Shown here: piece by piece, positions 43,575 to 52,820 of the stretch
Layout: every line of letters starts with the position of its first letter
How positions within the stretch are numbered: position 1 is the first letter of the stretch
Assembly (NCBI RefSeq): GCF_017349315.1
Contig: NZ_JAFMPP010000001.1
Coordinates: 372,001 to 436,000 of the forward strand
Origin: Jiella flava
GTDB lineage: Bacteria > Pseudomonadota > Alphaproteobacteria > Rhizobiales > Rhizobiaceae
DNA length: 64,000 bases
Reading direction: 5' to 3'
The notes under the pieces: generated by a model
The model's database searches: none
What the model was told of the DNA's origin: nothing
What the model saw: only the letters and a program-made list of their open reading frames with translations
Position numbers and translations under genes: made by a program

Positions 43575-45617
43575 TTATCGCGTGAGCTTGAAAACGGCGT
43601 AGGGCCGGTCGCTGGGGTTCAGCCACCAATGCTGGGTCTTGCCGGTCCAGGCGAAGCTTTCGCCGCCGACCATGTCGGTGGCGCGGATGGTGGCGTCGTC
43701 GGGCAGACCGAACTCCCAGAGCGGCACTTCAAAATGGCCGCCCTGATCATGGTGCGGATCGAGATTGACCATGAACAGGAGGTAGGATGCGCGATCCGCG
43801 GTCCGCTTGCCGTAATAAAGGATCTGATCGTTCCAGAAGTTGAAGAAGGCGAGATTGCGGAAATCCCTCATCGCCGCCTCGCGTTGGCGCAGCCGATTGA
43901 AAAAGGCGATGTCGTCGCGGATATGCCCTTCGGCCGTCCAGTCGAAAGCGCGGATCTCGTATTTTTCCGAGTTCAGATACTCTTCCTTGCCGGGCACCGG
44001 CAGGAACTCGCACAGCTCGAAGCCGGAATAGACGCCGTAATTGCCGGCCAGCGTCGCCGCCAGTGCCAAGCGGGTCCGAAAGCCGGGACGGCCGCTGGTC
44101 TGCAGATAGAGCGGATTGATGTCCGGCGTGTTGACGAAGAAATTCGGCCGCATGAATTCGGCGCATTCCTCGGTGGTCAGCTCGGTCAGATATTCGGCGA
44201 GCTCGAACTTCTCGTTCCTCCAGGTGAAATAGGAATAGGACTGATTGTAGCCGACCTTGGCCAGGCGCTTCATCACCTTCGGTCGGGTGAACGCCTCGGC
44301 GAGGAAGATCGCGCCGGGATCGACCTTACGAACCTCGGCGATCATCCATTCCCAGAAGGGAAACGGCTTGGTGTGCGGATTGTCGACACGGAAGATCCGC
44401 ACGCCCTTGTTCAGCCAGAACAGGACGATGTCGCGCAGTTCATACCAGATCGACGGCAGCGCGCCGCGATAGAAATGGACGTTGACGATGTCCTCGTATT
44501 TCTTCGGCGGATTCTCGGCGAATTTGATCGTGCCGTCGGGCCGCCAGTCGAACCACTCGGGATGCGCCTTGATCCACGGATGGTCGGGCGAGCACTGGAT
44601 AGCGAAATCGATGGCGATTTCGAGCCCGTGCGTCTTGGCTTCCGCAATCAGCCGGGCGAAATCGTCGAACGAGCCGAGCTGCGGGTGCAGCGCGTCGTGG
44701 CCGCCATCCTTGGAACCGATGGCATAGGGGCTGCCCGGATCGCTCGGCGCAGGCGTCAGCGAGTTGTTCTTGCCCTTCTTGTTAGTCGAGCCAATCGGGT
44801 GAATCGGCGGGAAATAGAGGACATCGAAGCCCATCTCCTGAATGTCGGGCAGCCGTTCGATGACATCGTCGAAGGTGCCGTGACGATCGATGTCGCCCGA
44901 CTGGGAACGCGGGAAAAGTTCGTACCAGGCGGAAAAACCGGCGCGTTCACGATCGACCCAGACCGGCACGGAGCCGGCATAGCGCGACAGATTGGTGCGC
45001 TGGCCGGTCGCTTGAAGCAGCGCCGTTGTCTCGGCCGATTGCATCAGCGCGTACTGGCCGTCGGCATCGCCTTTCTCGGCGAGTTTGGCCAGCTTGTCCG
45101 CCAATTTTCCGAGGGCTTTCACGTCCGCTTTGGAGCCGCGACCGGACTGCGCCGCCTTGGCGACGAGCTCACGCGCCTCGGTCAGTTCCAGATCTGTGAG
45201 CTTACCGGCATCGCGCTTCTTCTTGGCCTCGTCGCGCCATGAGGCGTCAAGATCGCGCCAAGCGATGATCGAATAACGATAAGGGCCGGGGGCATCGAAA
45301 CGGACCGTCGCCTGCCAGCGATCGTTTTCGACGAAGTTGAATTTTTCCTCCGCCCACTGTTCCGGGTCGACATCGGCCGGCCCATAGATCAGCGCCGCGT
45401 CGATCTTGTCGTGGCCATCACAAAAGATGTCCGCCGAAACCGTCAGCGGCTCGCCCTCCAGTCGTTTGACGGCGAAACGGCCGCAATCGACCTCCGGCTC
45501 CACTCCTTCGATCGCGACCCGGTTTTCAGCCAACGCCAAAAGCAGCGCGTCGTCCCCACCGATCTTTGCCTTGGGCGACTTTTTCGGCTTCTTCGCTTGA
45601 ATATCGACGTCGGCCAT
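43575..45617 (-). CDS. glgE: Alpha-1,4-glucan:maltose-1-phosphate maltosyltransferase
   Basis: Extends alpha-1,4-glucan by maltosyl units from maltose 1-phosphate. The protein has 680 residues, the GlgE length. The N-terminal domain of about 120 residues is an immunoglobulin-like fold. The GH13-3 core has VLYFPPIHPIGSTNKKGKNN (diagnostic of GlgE), IDFAIQCSPDHPW, IFRVDNPHTKPFPFWEW (nucleophile) and IFLAEAFTRPKVM (acid/base). GAAGGT precedes the ATG at 45617; the longer frame up to 45983 is not supported. It is the first gene of the operon that turns trehalose into branched glucan. Confidence 0.97.
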   Translation of the reverse strand: MADVDIQAKKPKKSPKAKIGGDDALLLALAENRVAIEGVEPEVDCGRFAVKRLEGEPLTVSADIFCDGHDKIDAALIYGPADVDPEQWAEEKFNFVENDRWQATVRFDAPGPYRYSIIAWRDLDASWRDEAKKKRDAGKLTDLELTEARELVAKAAQSGRGSKADVKALGKLADKLAKLAEKGDADGQYALMQSAETTALLQATGQRTNLSRYAGSVPVWVDRERAGFSAWYELFPRSQSGDIDRHGTFDDVIERLPDIQEMGFDVLYFPPIHPIGSTNKKGKNNSLTPAPSDPGSPYAIGSKDGGHDALHPQLGSFDDFARLIAEAKTHGLEIAIDFAIQCSPDHPWIKAHPEWFDWRPDGTIKFAENPPKKYEDIVNVHFYRGALPSIWYELRDIVLFWLNKGVRIFRVDNPHTKPFPFWEWMIAEVRKVDPGAIFLAEAFTRPKVMKRLAKVGYNQSYSYFTWRNEKFELAEYLTELTTEECAEFMRPNFFVNTPDINPLYLQTSGRPGFRTRLALAATLAGNYGVYSGFELCEFLPVPGKEEYLNSEKYEIRAFDWTAEGHIRDDIAFFNRLRQREAAMRDFRNLAFFNFWNDQILYYGKRTADRASYLLFMVNLDPHHDQGGHFEVPLWEFGLPDDATIRATDMVGGESFAWTGKTQHWWLNPSDRPYAVFKLTR

Positions 45618-45858
45618 GCGCGAACCTTCAAAGACGGGTTTCAGGTCGGATGAAACCACCGCGAGGACACGGCAGCCGTTCAGCATTGACGTTAAGGGAT
45701 AGGAGGGGGCGGTTGTATGTCCAGTCGCAAACGCAGGAAGCGGCCGGAAGTTCGCGGGTGGGATGGGAAAATCAAGCTTATCCGTCGAAGCCACTGACAA
45801 TTGATTCCGTATTAGACACAAACAAAAATTGCAGTGAGACATTCTGGGGAGAATGGCT

Positions 45859-46059
45859 ATGGCGAAAAAGTCGTCGGGCGGTGGGAGGGATCGTCGCGAC
45901 CAAAACCGGTCACCCGCCAGCAGGCCCCCACGCCCAGAGCGAGATACAGGCCCGCTCTCCCCGGCCAAAGAACGAGAAATCATTCACAACATTATTAGGG
46001 ACGACCAAGGCACCGGCGGCGTTCCGCCCGATCCACGACCACCGACAGATAGCAAATAG
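45859..46059 (+). CDS. Small hydrophilic protein upstream of a SLATT-like gene
   Basis: A 66-residue protein, highly charged and disordered-looking: MAKKSSGGGRDRRDQNRSP, then a proline/arginine-rich stretch, then one predicted helix (SPAKEREIIHNIIRDD) and a proline-rich end. The ATG at 45859 is taken because GGGGAGA sits 6 bases before it; the ATG at 45853 abuts that site. It ends 17 bases before the two-TM gene, so the two are probably co-transcribed. It has no membrane segment. It could be an antidote or regulator for the membrane protein; that is a guess from context. Confidence 0.6.
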   Translation: MAKKSSGGGRDRRDQNRSPASRPPRPERDTGPLSPAKEREIIHNIIRDDQGTGGVPPDPRPPTDSK

Positions 46060-46076
46060 ATCGCAGGTGCCACTAT

Positions 46077-46667
46077 ATGACCTCTATGAGCGATTTAACG
46101 GCCATCGAAGGAACCCGGATGCGCGCCATGCGAAACGGCGTGTATCACAGCATGCGCCGGCAATTTTTCGAGCGGTGTGAACGCCTTGCCAATCTGGCTG
46201 TCTTGCTCCTTGGCGCGGCGAGTGTCGCCCAAGTCGCCTCCGCAACATTGGGCGGACAGCCGTCCACGCTGGCGATCGGCTTCCTCGTCACATTGGTCGG
46301 CGGTCTGCAACTCGTTTTCAATTTCGGCGGCCGCGCCCGCGACCACGCCCTGTTCCAGGCGCGGTTCTATGCGCTTCTGTCAAAAGCCGAACGCAAGACG
46401 GACAATCCGGATGAACTCGCAGCCGAAATCGAAAGCGAGATGGCCAGTTTCTATGGTGAAGAGCCGCCGACCTATCATGTTGTCAACGCCATCGCCTACA
46501 ACGCCGTTCAAAACAGCTTCGGACGCTCTGATAAGGGAGCACTGCTCAAAATCGGTTTCCGGCAGAATCTTTTGAAAAATCTCTGGCCGTTCTCGCTGCA
46601 CGACCTGAAGACCTTCGACGAGATCGCGCAGGAACAGCGCAACAGCCGCGACCTCGCTTCGGCCTGA
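46077..46667 (+). CDS. SLATT-like two-TM protein
   Basis: A protein of 196 residues. A cytoplasmic N-terminus with RNGVYHSMRRQFFERCERL leads into two membrane helices (about residues 38-57 and 63-84, LAVLLLGAASVAQV and LAIGFLVTLVGGLQLVFNF). A helical cytoplasmic part follows, with RDHALFQARFYALLSKAER and a C-terminal helix. This order matches the SLATT domain, a two-TM effector described in nucleotide-dependent conflict systems, where it is thought to form pores. No SMODS cyclase or SLOG sensor is adjacent here. Function is inferred from topology and weak motifs only. Confidence 0.55.
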   Translation: MTSMSDLTAIEGTRMRAMRNGVYHSMRRQFFERCERLANLAVLLLGAASVAQVASATLGGQPSTLAIGFLVTLVGGLQLVFNFGGRARDHALFQARFYALLSKAERKTDNPDELAAEIESEMASFYGEEPPTYHVVNAIAYNAVQNSFGRSDKGALLKIGFRQNLLKNLWPFSLHDLKTFDEIAQEQRNSRDLASA

Positions 46668-46670
46668 CGG

Positions 46671-48065
46671 CTACTGCGCCGATCCGCCGCCTTCGCCCGG
46701 TTGCGGCCACGGCGCCTGATCGAGCTTCGGCGCCAGCGTCGCGTGGCCGGCATGGTAGCGGTCGTAGATCTTGCGGCCCATCGCATAAGTCGCGACCGTC
46801 GCGCGGTCGTCGCCGAGCACCATCAGGGCAAAAAGCTCTTCGGCCAGCGTCTCGACCCGTGCCATGCGGCGGCGCATCGGCTCGCTGGCGCGGCTGTCGA
46901 GGACGACGAGATCGGCCTCCAGCCCGACGGCCAGGCGGCCGACCTTGTCGGCGATCCCGACGGCTGCGGCATTGCCGGCGGTCATCATGTGGAAGGCCTC
47001 GAAGGCCGGCCATTTCTGGCCCTTGAGCGCGAGCACTTTGTAGCCTTCGGCCGCCGTCGTCAGCATCGAATAGGAGGTGCCGCCGCCGATATCTGTGGCG
47101 ATGCCGGTAGTCAGGCCGAGGCGGCGCGAGGCCGCGAGATCATAAAGACCCGAGCCGAGAAAGAGGTTCGATGTCGGACAGAAGATCGCGCTGGCACCCT
47201 TGCTGGCGAGCGCCGTACGCTCGCGGTCGGACAGATGGATGCAATGGCCAAACAGCGCCCGCGGCCTGACGAGGCCGTAGTGCTCGTAGACGTCGGTGTA
47301 ATCCTTCGACCAGGGAAAGGCGTCGGCGACGAAGGCGATCTCACCGTGATTTTCCGACAGATGGGTCTGGATCGGCAGCCCCGGGAACTCCGCCGCGAGC
47401 GCGCCGGTCGCTTCGAGCTGCGCCTCGGAGGAGGTCGGCGCAAAGCGCGGCGTGATCGCCACCTCGAGCCGCCCGCGACCGTGCCAGGCGGCGGCCAGCT
47501 CTTTCGTCTGCTCATAACCGCTCTCGGCGGTGTCGAGCAGCCCTTGCGGCGCGCCGCGATCCATCATCACCTTGCCGGCGATCATCCTGAGGCCCCGCCG
47601 ATCGGCCTCGTGGAAAAACGCCTCGGCGCTGATCTGGTGGCTGGTGCAATAGACCGCTGCCGTCGTGGTGCCGTTGGCCGCGAGGGTGTCGAAAAGAAAA
47701 CGAGACGCCTCCTCGGCGACGCCGGAGTCGCCATAGCGCAGTTCCTCCGGAAAGGTGTATTTCGACAGCCATGCCATCAGCTCGGTGCCGTAGGAGGCGA
47801 TGACCTGGGTCTGCGGCATGTGCAGATGCGGATCGATGAAGCCCGCCATGACGAGATGCGGGCGATGGTCGACCAGCGGCACTCCCGGCGGCAGCCGGCG
47901 GGCCAGCGCCGGGCCTTCGCCGATCTCGACGATCACCCCGTCTTTGACGACAACGATGCCGTCCTCCAGAAACATGACAGCATGCGGCTCGGCTTCGACG
48001 GCCGGATCGGCGTCGAAGGACAGGAGTCGTCCGCGAATGGCGAGCGTGCCGGTTCGTGCCGTCAT
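46671..48065 (-). CDS. guaD: Guanine deaminase
   Basis: Converts guanine to xanthine and ammonia. Amidohydrolase of 464 residues with the zinc motif PHLHMPQTQVIASYG, then HxxH-type residues in IQTHLSENHGEI, FGHCIHLSD and ATDIGGGTSYSML. The C-terminal TAGNAAAVGIADKVGRL and LEADLVVLD are typical of GuaD. It is the last gene of the purine run, just after puuD. The start at 48065 (MTARTGTLAIRGRLL) has GAGGGCGGAA upstream; a longer start at 48107, 3 bases after the puuD stop, is possible. Confidence 0.95.
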   Translation of the reverse strand: MTARTGTLAIRGRLLSFDADPAVEAEPHAVMFLEDGIVVVKDGVIVEIGEGPALARRLPPGVPLVDHRPHLVMAGFIDPHLHMPQTQVIASYGTELMAWLSKYTFPEELRYGDSGVAEEASRFLFDTLAANGTTTAAVYCTSHQISAEAFFHEADRRGLRMIAGKVMMDRGAPQGLLDTAESGYEQTKELAAAWHGRGRLEVAITPRFAPTSSEAQLEATGALAAEFPGLPIQTHLSENHGEIAFVADAFPWSKDYTDVYEHYGLVRPRALFGHCIHLSDRERTALASKGASAIFCPTSNLFLGSGLYDLAASRRLGLTTGIATDIGGGTSYSMLTTAAEGYKVLALKGQKWPAFEAFHMMTAGNAAAVGIADKVGRLAVGLEADLVVLDSRASEPMRRRMARVETLAEELFALMVLGDDRATVATYAMGRKIYDRYHAGHATLAPKLDQAPWPQPGEGGGSAQ

Positions 48066-48110
48066 CGTCGTTCCGCCCTCGCCCCGATCATACGCCTCGG
48101 CGGCCATCTC

Positions 48111-49367
48111 TCACAGCCCCTTGCCAAGCCCCGGCGTCTGGCCGTCGGCGAGCCATGTCGCCAGCACCGCGCGCTCGGACGGTTCGAGCCCGGTGACGTT
48201 GCCGGGCGGCATGGCATGGCTGCGCACCGCCTGACGCTCGATCAAGGCGGCGTAGTGGACGATCTCGTCCGCCGTTTCGAGCCGGACATTCTTCGGCGCA
48301 TGGATCATGCCCGGCCAAAGCGGCTCTTTGGCATGGCACATCGAGCAGCGCGCGGCGATGATCGCCTCGGCGTCCTGCAGATGCGGCGAATGGGCGAGCG
48401 CATATTGCGGATCGGCGGAAAATTCCCGCTGCGAGGTCGCGCCGGCGTCCGCCCCGCTCCGCCATCCTGGCGCGCCGGACAAGGTGATGACGATGATGAA
48501 GAAGATTCCGGCCAGCGGCCAGCACCACCACAGCTTTTCACCCGTCGCATGCATGGTGTTGAAGAAGTGGCGCACGACCGCCCCGATGAGCAGCACCAGG
48601 CCGGCGATCACCCAGTTCCACTCCGTCGCGAAGGCGAGCGGATAGTGGTTGGAGAGCATCAGAAAGACCACCGGCAGGGTCAGATAATTGTTGTGCAGCG
48701 AGCGCTGCTTGGCGGCCTTGCCGAGGGCGGGATCGGGGCTCTTGCCGGCCTTGAGGTCAGCGACGACGATCTTCTGATTGGGAATGATGATGAAAAAGAC
48801 ATTGGCCGACATGATCGTCGCGATCAGCGCGCCGGTGTGGAGCATCGCCCCGCGGCCGGAAAACACCTGATCGAAGAGGAAACTCGACGCGACGACAAAG
48901 ACGAACAAGACGGCGAGCAGTGCGGTGTCATTCGCCCTCAGCCGCGACTTGCAGAGGAGGTCATAGACGATCCAGCCGAGAGCAAGACCGGCAATGCCGA
49001 TCAGCACGGCCCCCCAGGCCGGCAGATCAACCTTTTCCGGGCTGATCAGATAGAGCGCCGGATGCAGGTAATAGAGCAGGAACAGCAGAGCGAAGCCGGA
49101 GAGCCAGGTGGAATAGCTTTCCCATTTGAACCAGGTCAGCTCGTCCGGCATTTCCTCCGGCGCGACGGTGTATTTCTGCATGTGATAGAAGCCGCCGCCA
49201 TGGACCTGCCAGGCGTCGCCGGCCACGCCCTCCGGCAGCACCCGCCGCTTGCGCAGACCAAGATCGAGGGCGATGAAATAAAAGGACGAACCGATCCAGG
49301 CGATCGCCGTGACCACATGGATCCAGCGCACGGCCAATTGCAGCCACTCGGAAAGATAGGTCCACAT
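48111..49367 (-). CDS. puuD: Urate hydroxylase PuuD (membrane cytochrome c type)
   Basis: Oxidises urate to 5-hydroxyisourate using a membrane-bound, cytochrome c-linked mechanism rather than the soluble uricase. The protein has 418 residues. It has nine or so membrane helices in the first 310 residues (DUF989-type), with HVVTAIAWIGSSFYFIALD and HNNYLTLPVVFLMLSNHYP. A C-terminal cytochrome c domain of about 100 residues carries the haem motif CSMCH and AMPPGNVTG with the methionine ligand. This is the form common in alphaproteobacteria. It is encoded between the transporter and guaD. Confidence 0.93.
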   Translation of the reverse strand: MWTYLSEWLQLAVRWIHVVTAIAWIGSSFYFIALDLGLRKRRVLPEGVAGDAWQVHGGGFYHMQKYTVAPEEMPDELTWFKWESYSTWLSGFALLFLLYYLHPALYLISPEKVDLPAWGAVLIGIAGLALGWIVYDLLCKSRLRANDTALLAVLFVFVVASSFLFDQVFSGRGAMLHTGALIATIMSANVFFIIIPNQKIVVADLKAGKSPDPALGKAAKQRSLHNNYLTLPVVFLMLSNHYPLAFATEWNWVIAGLVLLIGAVVRHFFNTMHATGEKLWWCWPLAGIFFIIVITLSGAPGWRSGADAGATSQREFSADPQYALAHSPHLQDAEAIIAARCSMCHAKEPLWPGMIHAPKNVRLETADEIVHYAALIERQAVRSHAMPPGNVTGLEPSERAVLATWLADGQTPGLGKGL

Positions 49368-49629
49368 CGCTCGTCCAACATTCTGGAATGACAGTTCCGC
49401 TCGCCGCGCCCGCCGCGCTCGCCGACTGCGGCGGCGGGATCGTCGCTATGCATCCCCAGCACCGGCCAAGGATGCCGCTCTCGGGGGGTGAGACCCGCGT
49501 CGTGCCCCCCCGCTCGCGCTCTGCGCCCTCGCTGACGCGCGAGCAGGAACGTCTCGGCCTTCGGAGCGCTGGCAGCAAGGGCGGCCTGTCCGGGCGCTGA
49601 GGATCCCGAGACCGGCCGCCCCCGTCGCC

Positions 49630-50736
49630 TCAGCTCTTCACGCCGTCGACGTACCAGTCGAGCTTCAACAGCTCCTCATCGGGGATCTTCTGCCCGGCGG
49701 ACACCTTCTCCTTGCCGGACTGATCCTTGATCGGGCCGGTGAAGACGTCGTAGCTGCCGTCCTTGGTGCCGTCGATGATCTTCTGGGCGGCCTTCTGAAC
49801 GTCCTCGGGCATCTTATTGTTGAACGGCGCCATCTCGACTTCGCCGTCCTTCATGCCGAGCCAGACATTGTCGGCTTCCCAGGTGCCGTCATGCACCGCC
49901 TGCACCCGGCGGGTGTAATAGGGGCACCAGTTGTCGACGATCGCCGTCATATGGGCGTTCGGCGCGAAGCTCTCCATGTTCCAGGCCTGACCGAAAGCGA
50001 TCGCACCGGCCTTTTCGGCCGCCTGCAGCGGCGCCGGCGAGTCGGTGTGCTGGGTGATCACGTCGGCGCCCTGGTCGAGCAGCGCCTTGGCGGCATCGGC
50101 CTCTTTGGCCGGATCATACCAGGAGTTCACCCAGACGACCTGGGTCTGGAACTTCGGATTGACCTTCTGGGCGGCGAGCTGGAAGGCGTCGATGCCCATT
50201 ACCACCTCGGGGATCGGGAAGGAGGCGACATAGCCCGCCTTGCCGGTCTTCGACATCATGCCGGCAATGGTGCCCAGCACCGCCCGCCCCTCATAGAAGC
50301 GCGAGTTGTAAAGGCCCATATTCTTGTTGCCGCCGGTCGTGTAGCCGGTGGCATGCTCGAACTTCACCTTAGGGAACTGCTTGGCGACCTTGATCGTCGG
50401 GTTCATGAAGCCGAAGGAGGTGGCGAAGATGATATCGTTGCCATCCTGGGCGAGCTGACGAAGCACCCGCTCGGCGTCCGGCCCCTCGGCGACGTTCTCG
50501 ACATAGGTGGTTTTCACCATGTCGCCGAGCTTCTTTTCCATGCATTTGCGGGCCTGATCATGCGCATAGGTCCAGCCAAAATCGCCGACCGGGCCGACAT
50601 AGAGGAAGGCGGCCTTGACCGGCCCGTCCTTCTTGGCGTCCTCGGCCATCGCGGCAAACGGCGTCGTTCCGATGGCCAGACCTGCGGCACCCACAGCACC
50701 GGCGGCCAGAAGTTTGCGTCGTGTCGTATCGAACAT
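49630..50736 (-). CDS. BMP-family periplasmic nucleoside-binding protein
   Basis: Substrate-binding protein of an ABC importer, 368 residues. The N-terminus TTRRKLLAAGAVGAAGLAIG is a twin-arginine-like signal peptide, with cleavage around AMA-EDA. The mature part follows the BMP/PnrA pattern: AAFLYVGPVGDFGWTYAHDQ, then PIPEVVMGIDAFQLAAQKVNP, NSWYDPAKEADAAKALLDQGADVI and WCPYYTRRV. Family members bind purine nucleosides; the purine genes alongside support that. AGGAGA lies before the ATG. It follows the permease genes after 30 bases. Confidence 0.92.
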   Translation of the reverse strand: MFDTTRRKLLAAGAVGAAGLAIGTTPFAAMAEDAKKDGPVKAAFLYVGPVGDFGWTYAHDQARKCMEKKLGDMVKTTYVENVAEGPDAERVLRQLAQDGNDIIFATSFGFMNPTIKVAKQFPKVKFEHATGYTTGGNKNMGLYNSRFYEGRAVLGTIAGMMSKTGKAGYVASFPIPEVVMGIDAFQLAAQKVNPKFQTQVVWVNSWYDPAKEADAAKALLDQGADVITQHTDSPAPLQAAEKAGAIAFGQAWNMESFAPNAHMTAIVDNWCPYYTRRVQAVHDGTWEADNVWLGMKDGEVEMAPFNNKMPEDVQKAAQKIIDGTKDGSYDVFTGPIKDQSGKEKVSAGQKIPDEELLKLDWYVDGVKS

Positions 50737-50766
50737 GAAGAAATCTCCTGTGCGTTTGTTTAAGGG

Positions 50767-51690
50767 TCAGGCCGTCGCCCGGAACGGCTTGCCGAGACAG
50801 GCCGGAGCGTTGGTGCCGCCACGCTTGGCGGCGGAGATGACGGCCAGGACGACGATCGTCGCGATGTAGGGAAGCGCCGCGAGGAATTCCGGCGCCAGGA
50901 TATTGAAGCCAGCGGCCTTGGCCTGAAGTTCCATGGTGATGACGAGGCCGAAGAGATAGGCGCCGGCCAGCATGCGGCCCGGCCGCCACGAGGCAAAGAC
51001 CACGAGCGCGATGGCGATCCAGCCCCGGCCGGCGGTCAGGCGTTCCGCCCACATCGGCGTCAGGACCAGCGAATAATAGCAGCCGGCGAGCCCCGCCATC
51101 GCCCCCCCAAAGAGCACCGCGAGATAGCGCACCAGCAGCACCGGATAGCCGATCGCGTGGGCCGCGCTGTCAGACTCGCCGACCGCGCGCAGGATCAGCC
51201 CGGCGCGGGTGCGATTGAGAAACCAGAACACCGCCACGGTCAAAATCAGGCTGAAATAGACCAGCGGCGAATGGCCGAAGATCAGCCGCAACAGCGGCGT
51301 ATCGGTCAAAGCGTGGGGAAACAACAGGCCGAGCGTCGGCGTGGTGATCCCGACGAAGGGCGCGCCGATCAGCGCCGAGACGCCGGTGCCGAAGATCGTC
51401 AAGGCCAAGCCGGTGGCGACCTGATTGGCCATTAGCGTCAACACCAGAAAGGCGAAGATCAGCGCGGCCGCCGCCGCCGCAAGCATTGCGGCGACGAGAC
51501 CGATCACTGGATAGCCGGTGGTGGTCGCGACGGCGAAGCCGGTCACCGCGCCGATCAGCATCATGCCCTCGACGCCGAGATTGAGAACCCCCGACTTTTC
51601 GACGACGAGCTCACCGAGGCCGGCGATCAGGAGCGGCGTCGCCGCGCCCGCAATGGTCATCAAGATGGCGACGAGAAGATCGAAATTCAT
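50767..51690 (-). CDS. ABC transporter permease (nucleoside type)
   Basis: Membrane permease of 307 residues with about eight to ten helices and family segments such as VVEKSGVLNLGVEGMMLIGAVTGF and TAGRGWIAIALVVFASWRPGRM, typical of the second permease of BMP-type nucleoside importers. It overlaps the preceding permease gene by 4 bases (ATGA) and is followed by the binding-protein gene. Confidence 0.92.
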   Translation of the reverse strand: MNFDLLVAILMTIAGAATPLLIAGLGELVVEKSGVLNLGVEGMMLIGAVTGFAVATTTGYPVIGLVAAMLAAAAAALIFAFLVLTLMANQVATGLALTIFGTGVSALIGAPFVGITTPTLGLLFPHALTDTPLLRLIFGHSPLVYFSLILTVAVFWFLNRTRAGLILRAVGESDSAAHAIGYPVLLVRYLAVLFGGAMAGLAGCYYSLVLTPMWAERLTAGRGWIAIALVVFASWRPGRMLAGAYLFGLVITMELQAKAAGFNILAPEFLAALPYIATIVVLAVISAAKRGGTNAPACLGKPFRATA

Positions 51691-52820
51691 GCCGTCACCG
51701 CCTTGCTCTCGCCGGGCTTGGCTTCACCGCTGGAAGACCGCGGCTCAGCGACCGGGGCCGAGCGACCTGAGACCACGCGGTAGCGGACCAGGATGTCCGT
51801 CGCCAGCAGGAAGAACAGCATCATCGCCTGAAACACGCCGGTCGCCGCCGACGGCAGGCCGATCGTCGTCTGCGCGCTCTCGCCGCCGACATAGGTGAGC
51901 GCCAGGACCAAACCGGCGACGACGATGCCGAGCGGGTTCAGCCGGCCGAGAAAGGCGACGATGATGGCCGTGTAACCGTAGCCGGTCGGAAATTGCGGCA
52001 CCATCTGGCCGAACGGCCCCGAAGCTTCGACGATGCCGGCCAGACCGGCGAGCCCGCCACCGGCGAGCATGGCGATCCACACCGTCGAAGCCGCGCCGAA
52101 GCCACCGAACGCCGCCGCCTTCGGCGCCAGCCCCTCCACCTGCATCTGGAAGCCGGTGATCGTCCGCGTCATCACGCCGAAGGCAGTCAGCGCGATGGCG
52201 AAGGCGAGCGGAATGCCGAGATGGATGAGCGTCCCCGGCACCACGATCGGCAGGGTCTGATCGCTGGAAAACATCGCCGTTTGGGGGAAGTTGAACCCCA
52301 TCGGATCCTTCCAGGGCCCCCGCATCAGATAATAGAGGAGCTGGATCGCGACATAGTTGAGCATCAGGCTGGAGAGGATTTCGTTGACCCCGAGTTTGGT
52401 CTTGAGAAGCGCCGGGATCGCCGCCCAGACCATGCCGCCGAGAACGCCGCAGACGAGCATGACGGGCAGGATCCAGCCGCCGCTCATGTTCAAGGTCGCG
52501 AGCGCGACGCCGGTCCCGGCCAGACCGCCCAGAACGTATTGGCCTTCGGCGCCGATGTTCCAGACATTGGCGCGAAAGCCGATCGCAAGCCCCGTCGCGA
52601 TCATCACCAGCGGCGAGGCCTTCACCAGAAGATCCTGCCAGCGATAGGGATTGAACAACGGCTTGACGAAAATCTCGTTGACCGCCGCAAGACCGTCATG
52701 GCCGAGCAGCGTGAACAGCAACGCGCCGGCGAAAAGGGTCAGCGCGACGGCGATGACCGGCGCGGCGATGGCCATGGCGCGGCTCTGCTGGCGGCGCGGC
52801 TCAAGCTTGACAAGGCTCAC
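51687..52820 (-). CDS. ABC transporter permease (nucleoside type)
   Basis: Membrane permease of 377 residues with hydrophobic helices throughout, KASPLVMIATGLAIGFRANVWNIGAEGQYVLGG and an LKTKLGVNEILSSLMLNYVA loop. These are characteristic of the larger permease of BMP/PnrA-linked importers. The C-terminal 40 residues form a charged cytoplasmic tail. It overlaps the ATPase gene (ATGA) upstream and the second permease gene downstream. Confidence 0.92.
   Translation of the reverse strand: MSLVKLEPRRQQSRAMAIAAPVIAVALTLFAGALLFTLLGHDGLAAVNEIFVKPLFNPYRWQDLLVKASPLVMIATGLAIGFRANVWNIGAEGQYVLGGLAGTGVALATLNMSGGWILPVMLVCGVLGGMVWAAIPALLKTKLGVNEILSSLMLNYVAIQLLYYLMRGPWKDPMGFNFPQTAMFSSDQTLPIVVPGTLIHLGIPLAFAIALTAFGVMTRTITGFQMQVEGLAPKAAAFGGFGAASTVWIAMLAGGGLAGLAGIVEASGPFGQMVPQFPTGYGYTAIIVAFLGRLNPLGIVVAGLVLALTYVGGESAQTTIGLPSAATGVFQAMMLFFLLATDILVRYRVVSGRSAPVAEPRSSSGEAKPGESKAVTA

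Noticed and set aside
46701..49391. Plus-strand open frame of about 890 codons antisense to guaD and puuD
   Set aside because: Crosses two convincing genes on the other strand and their junction, with arginine-rich composition and no domain.
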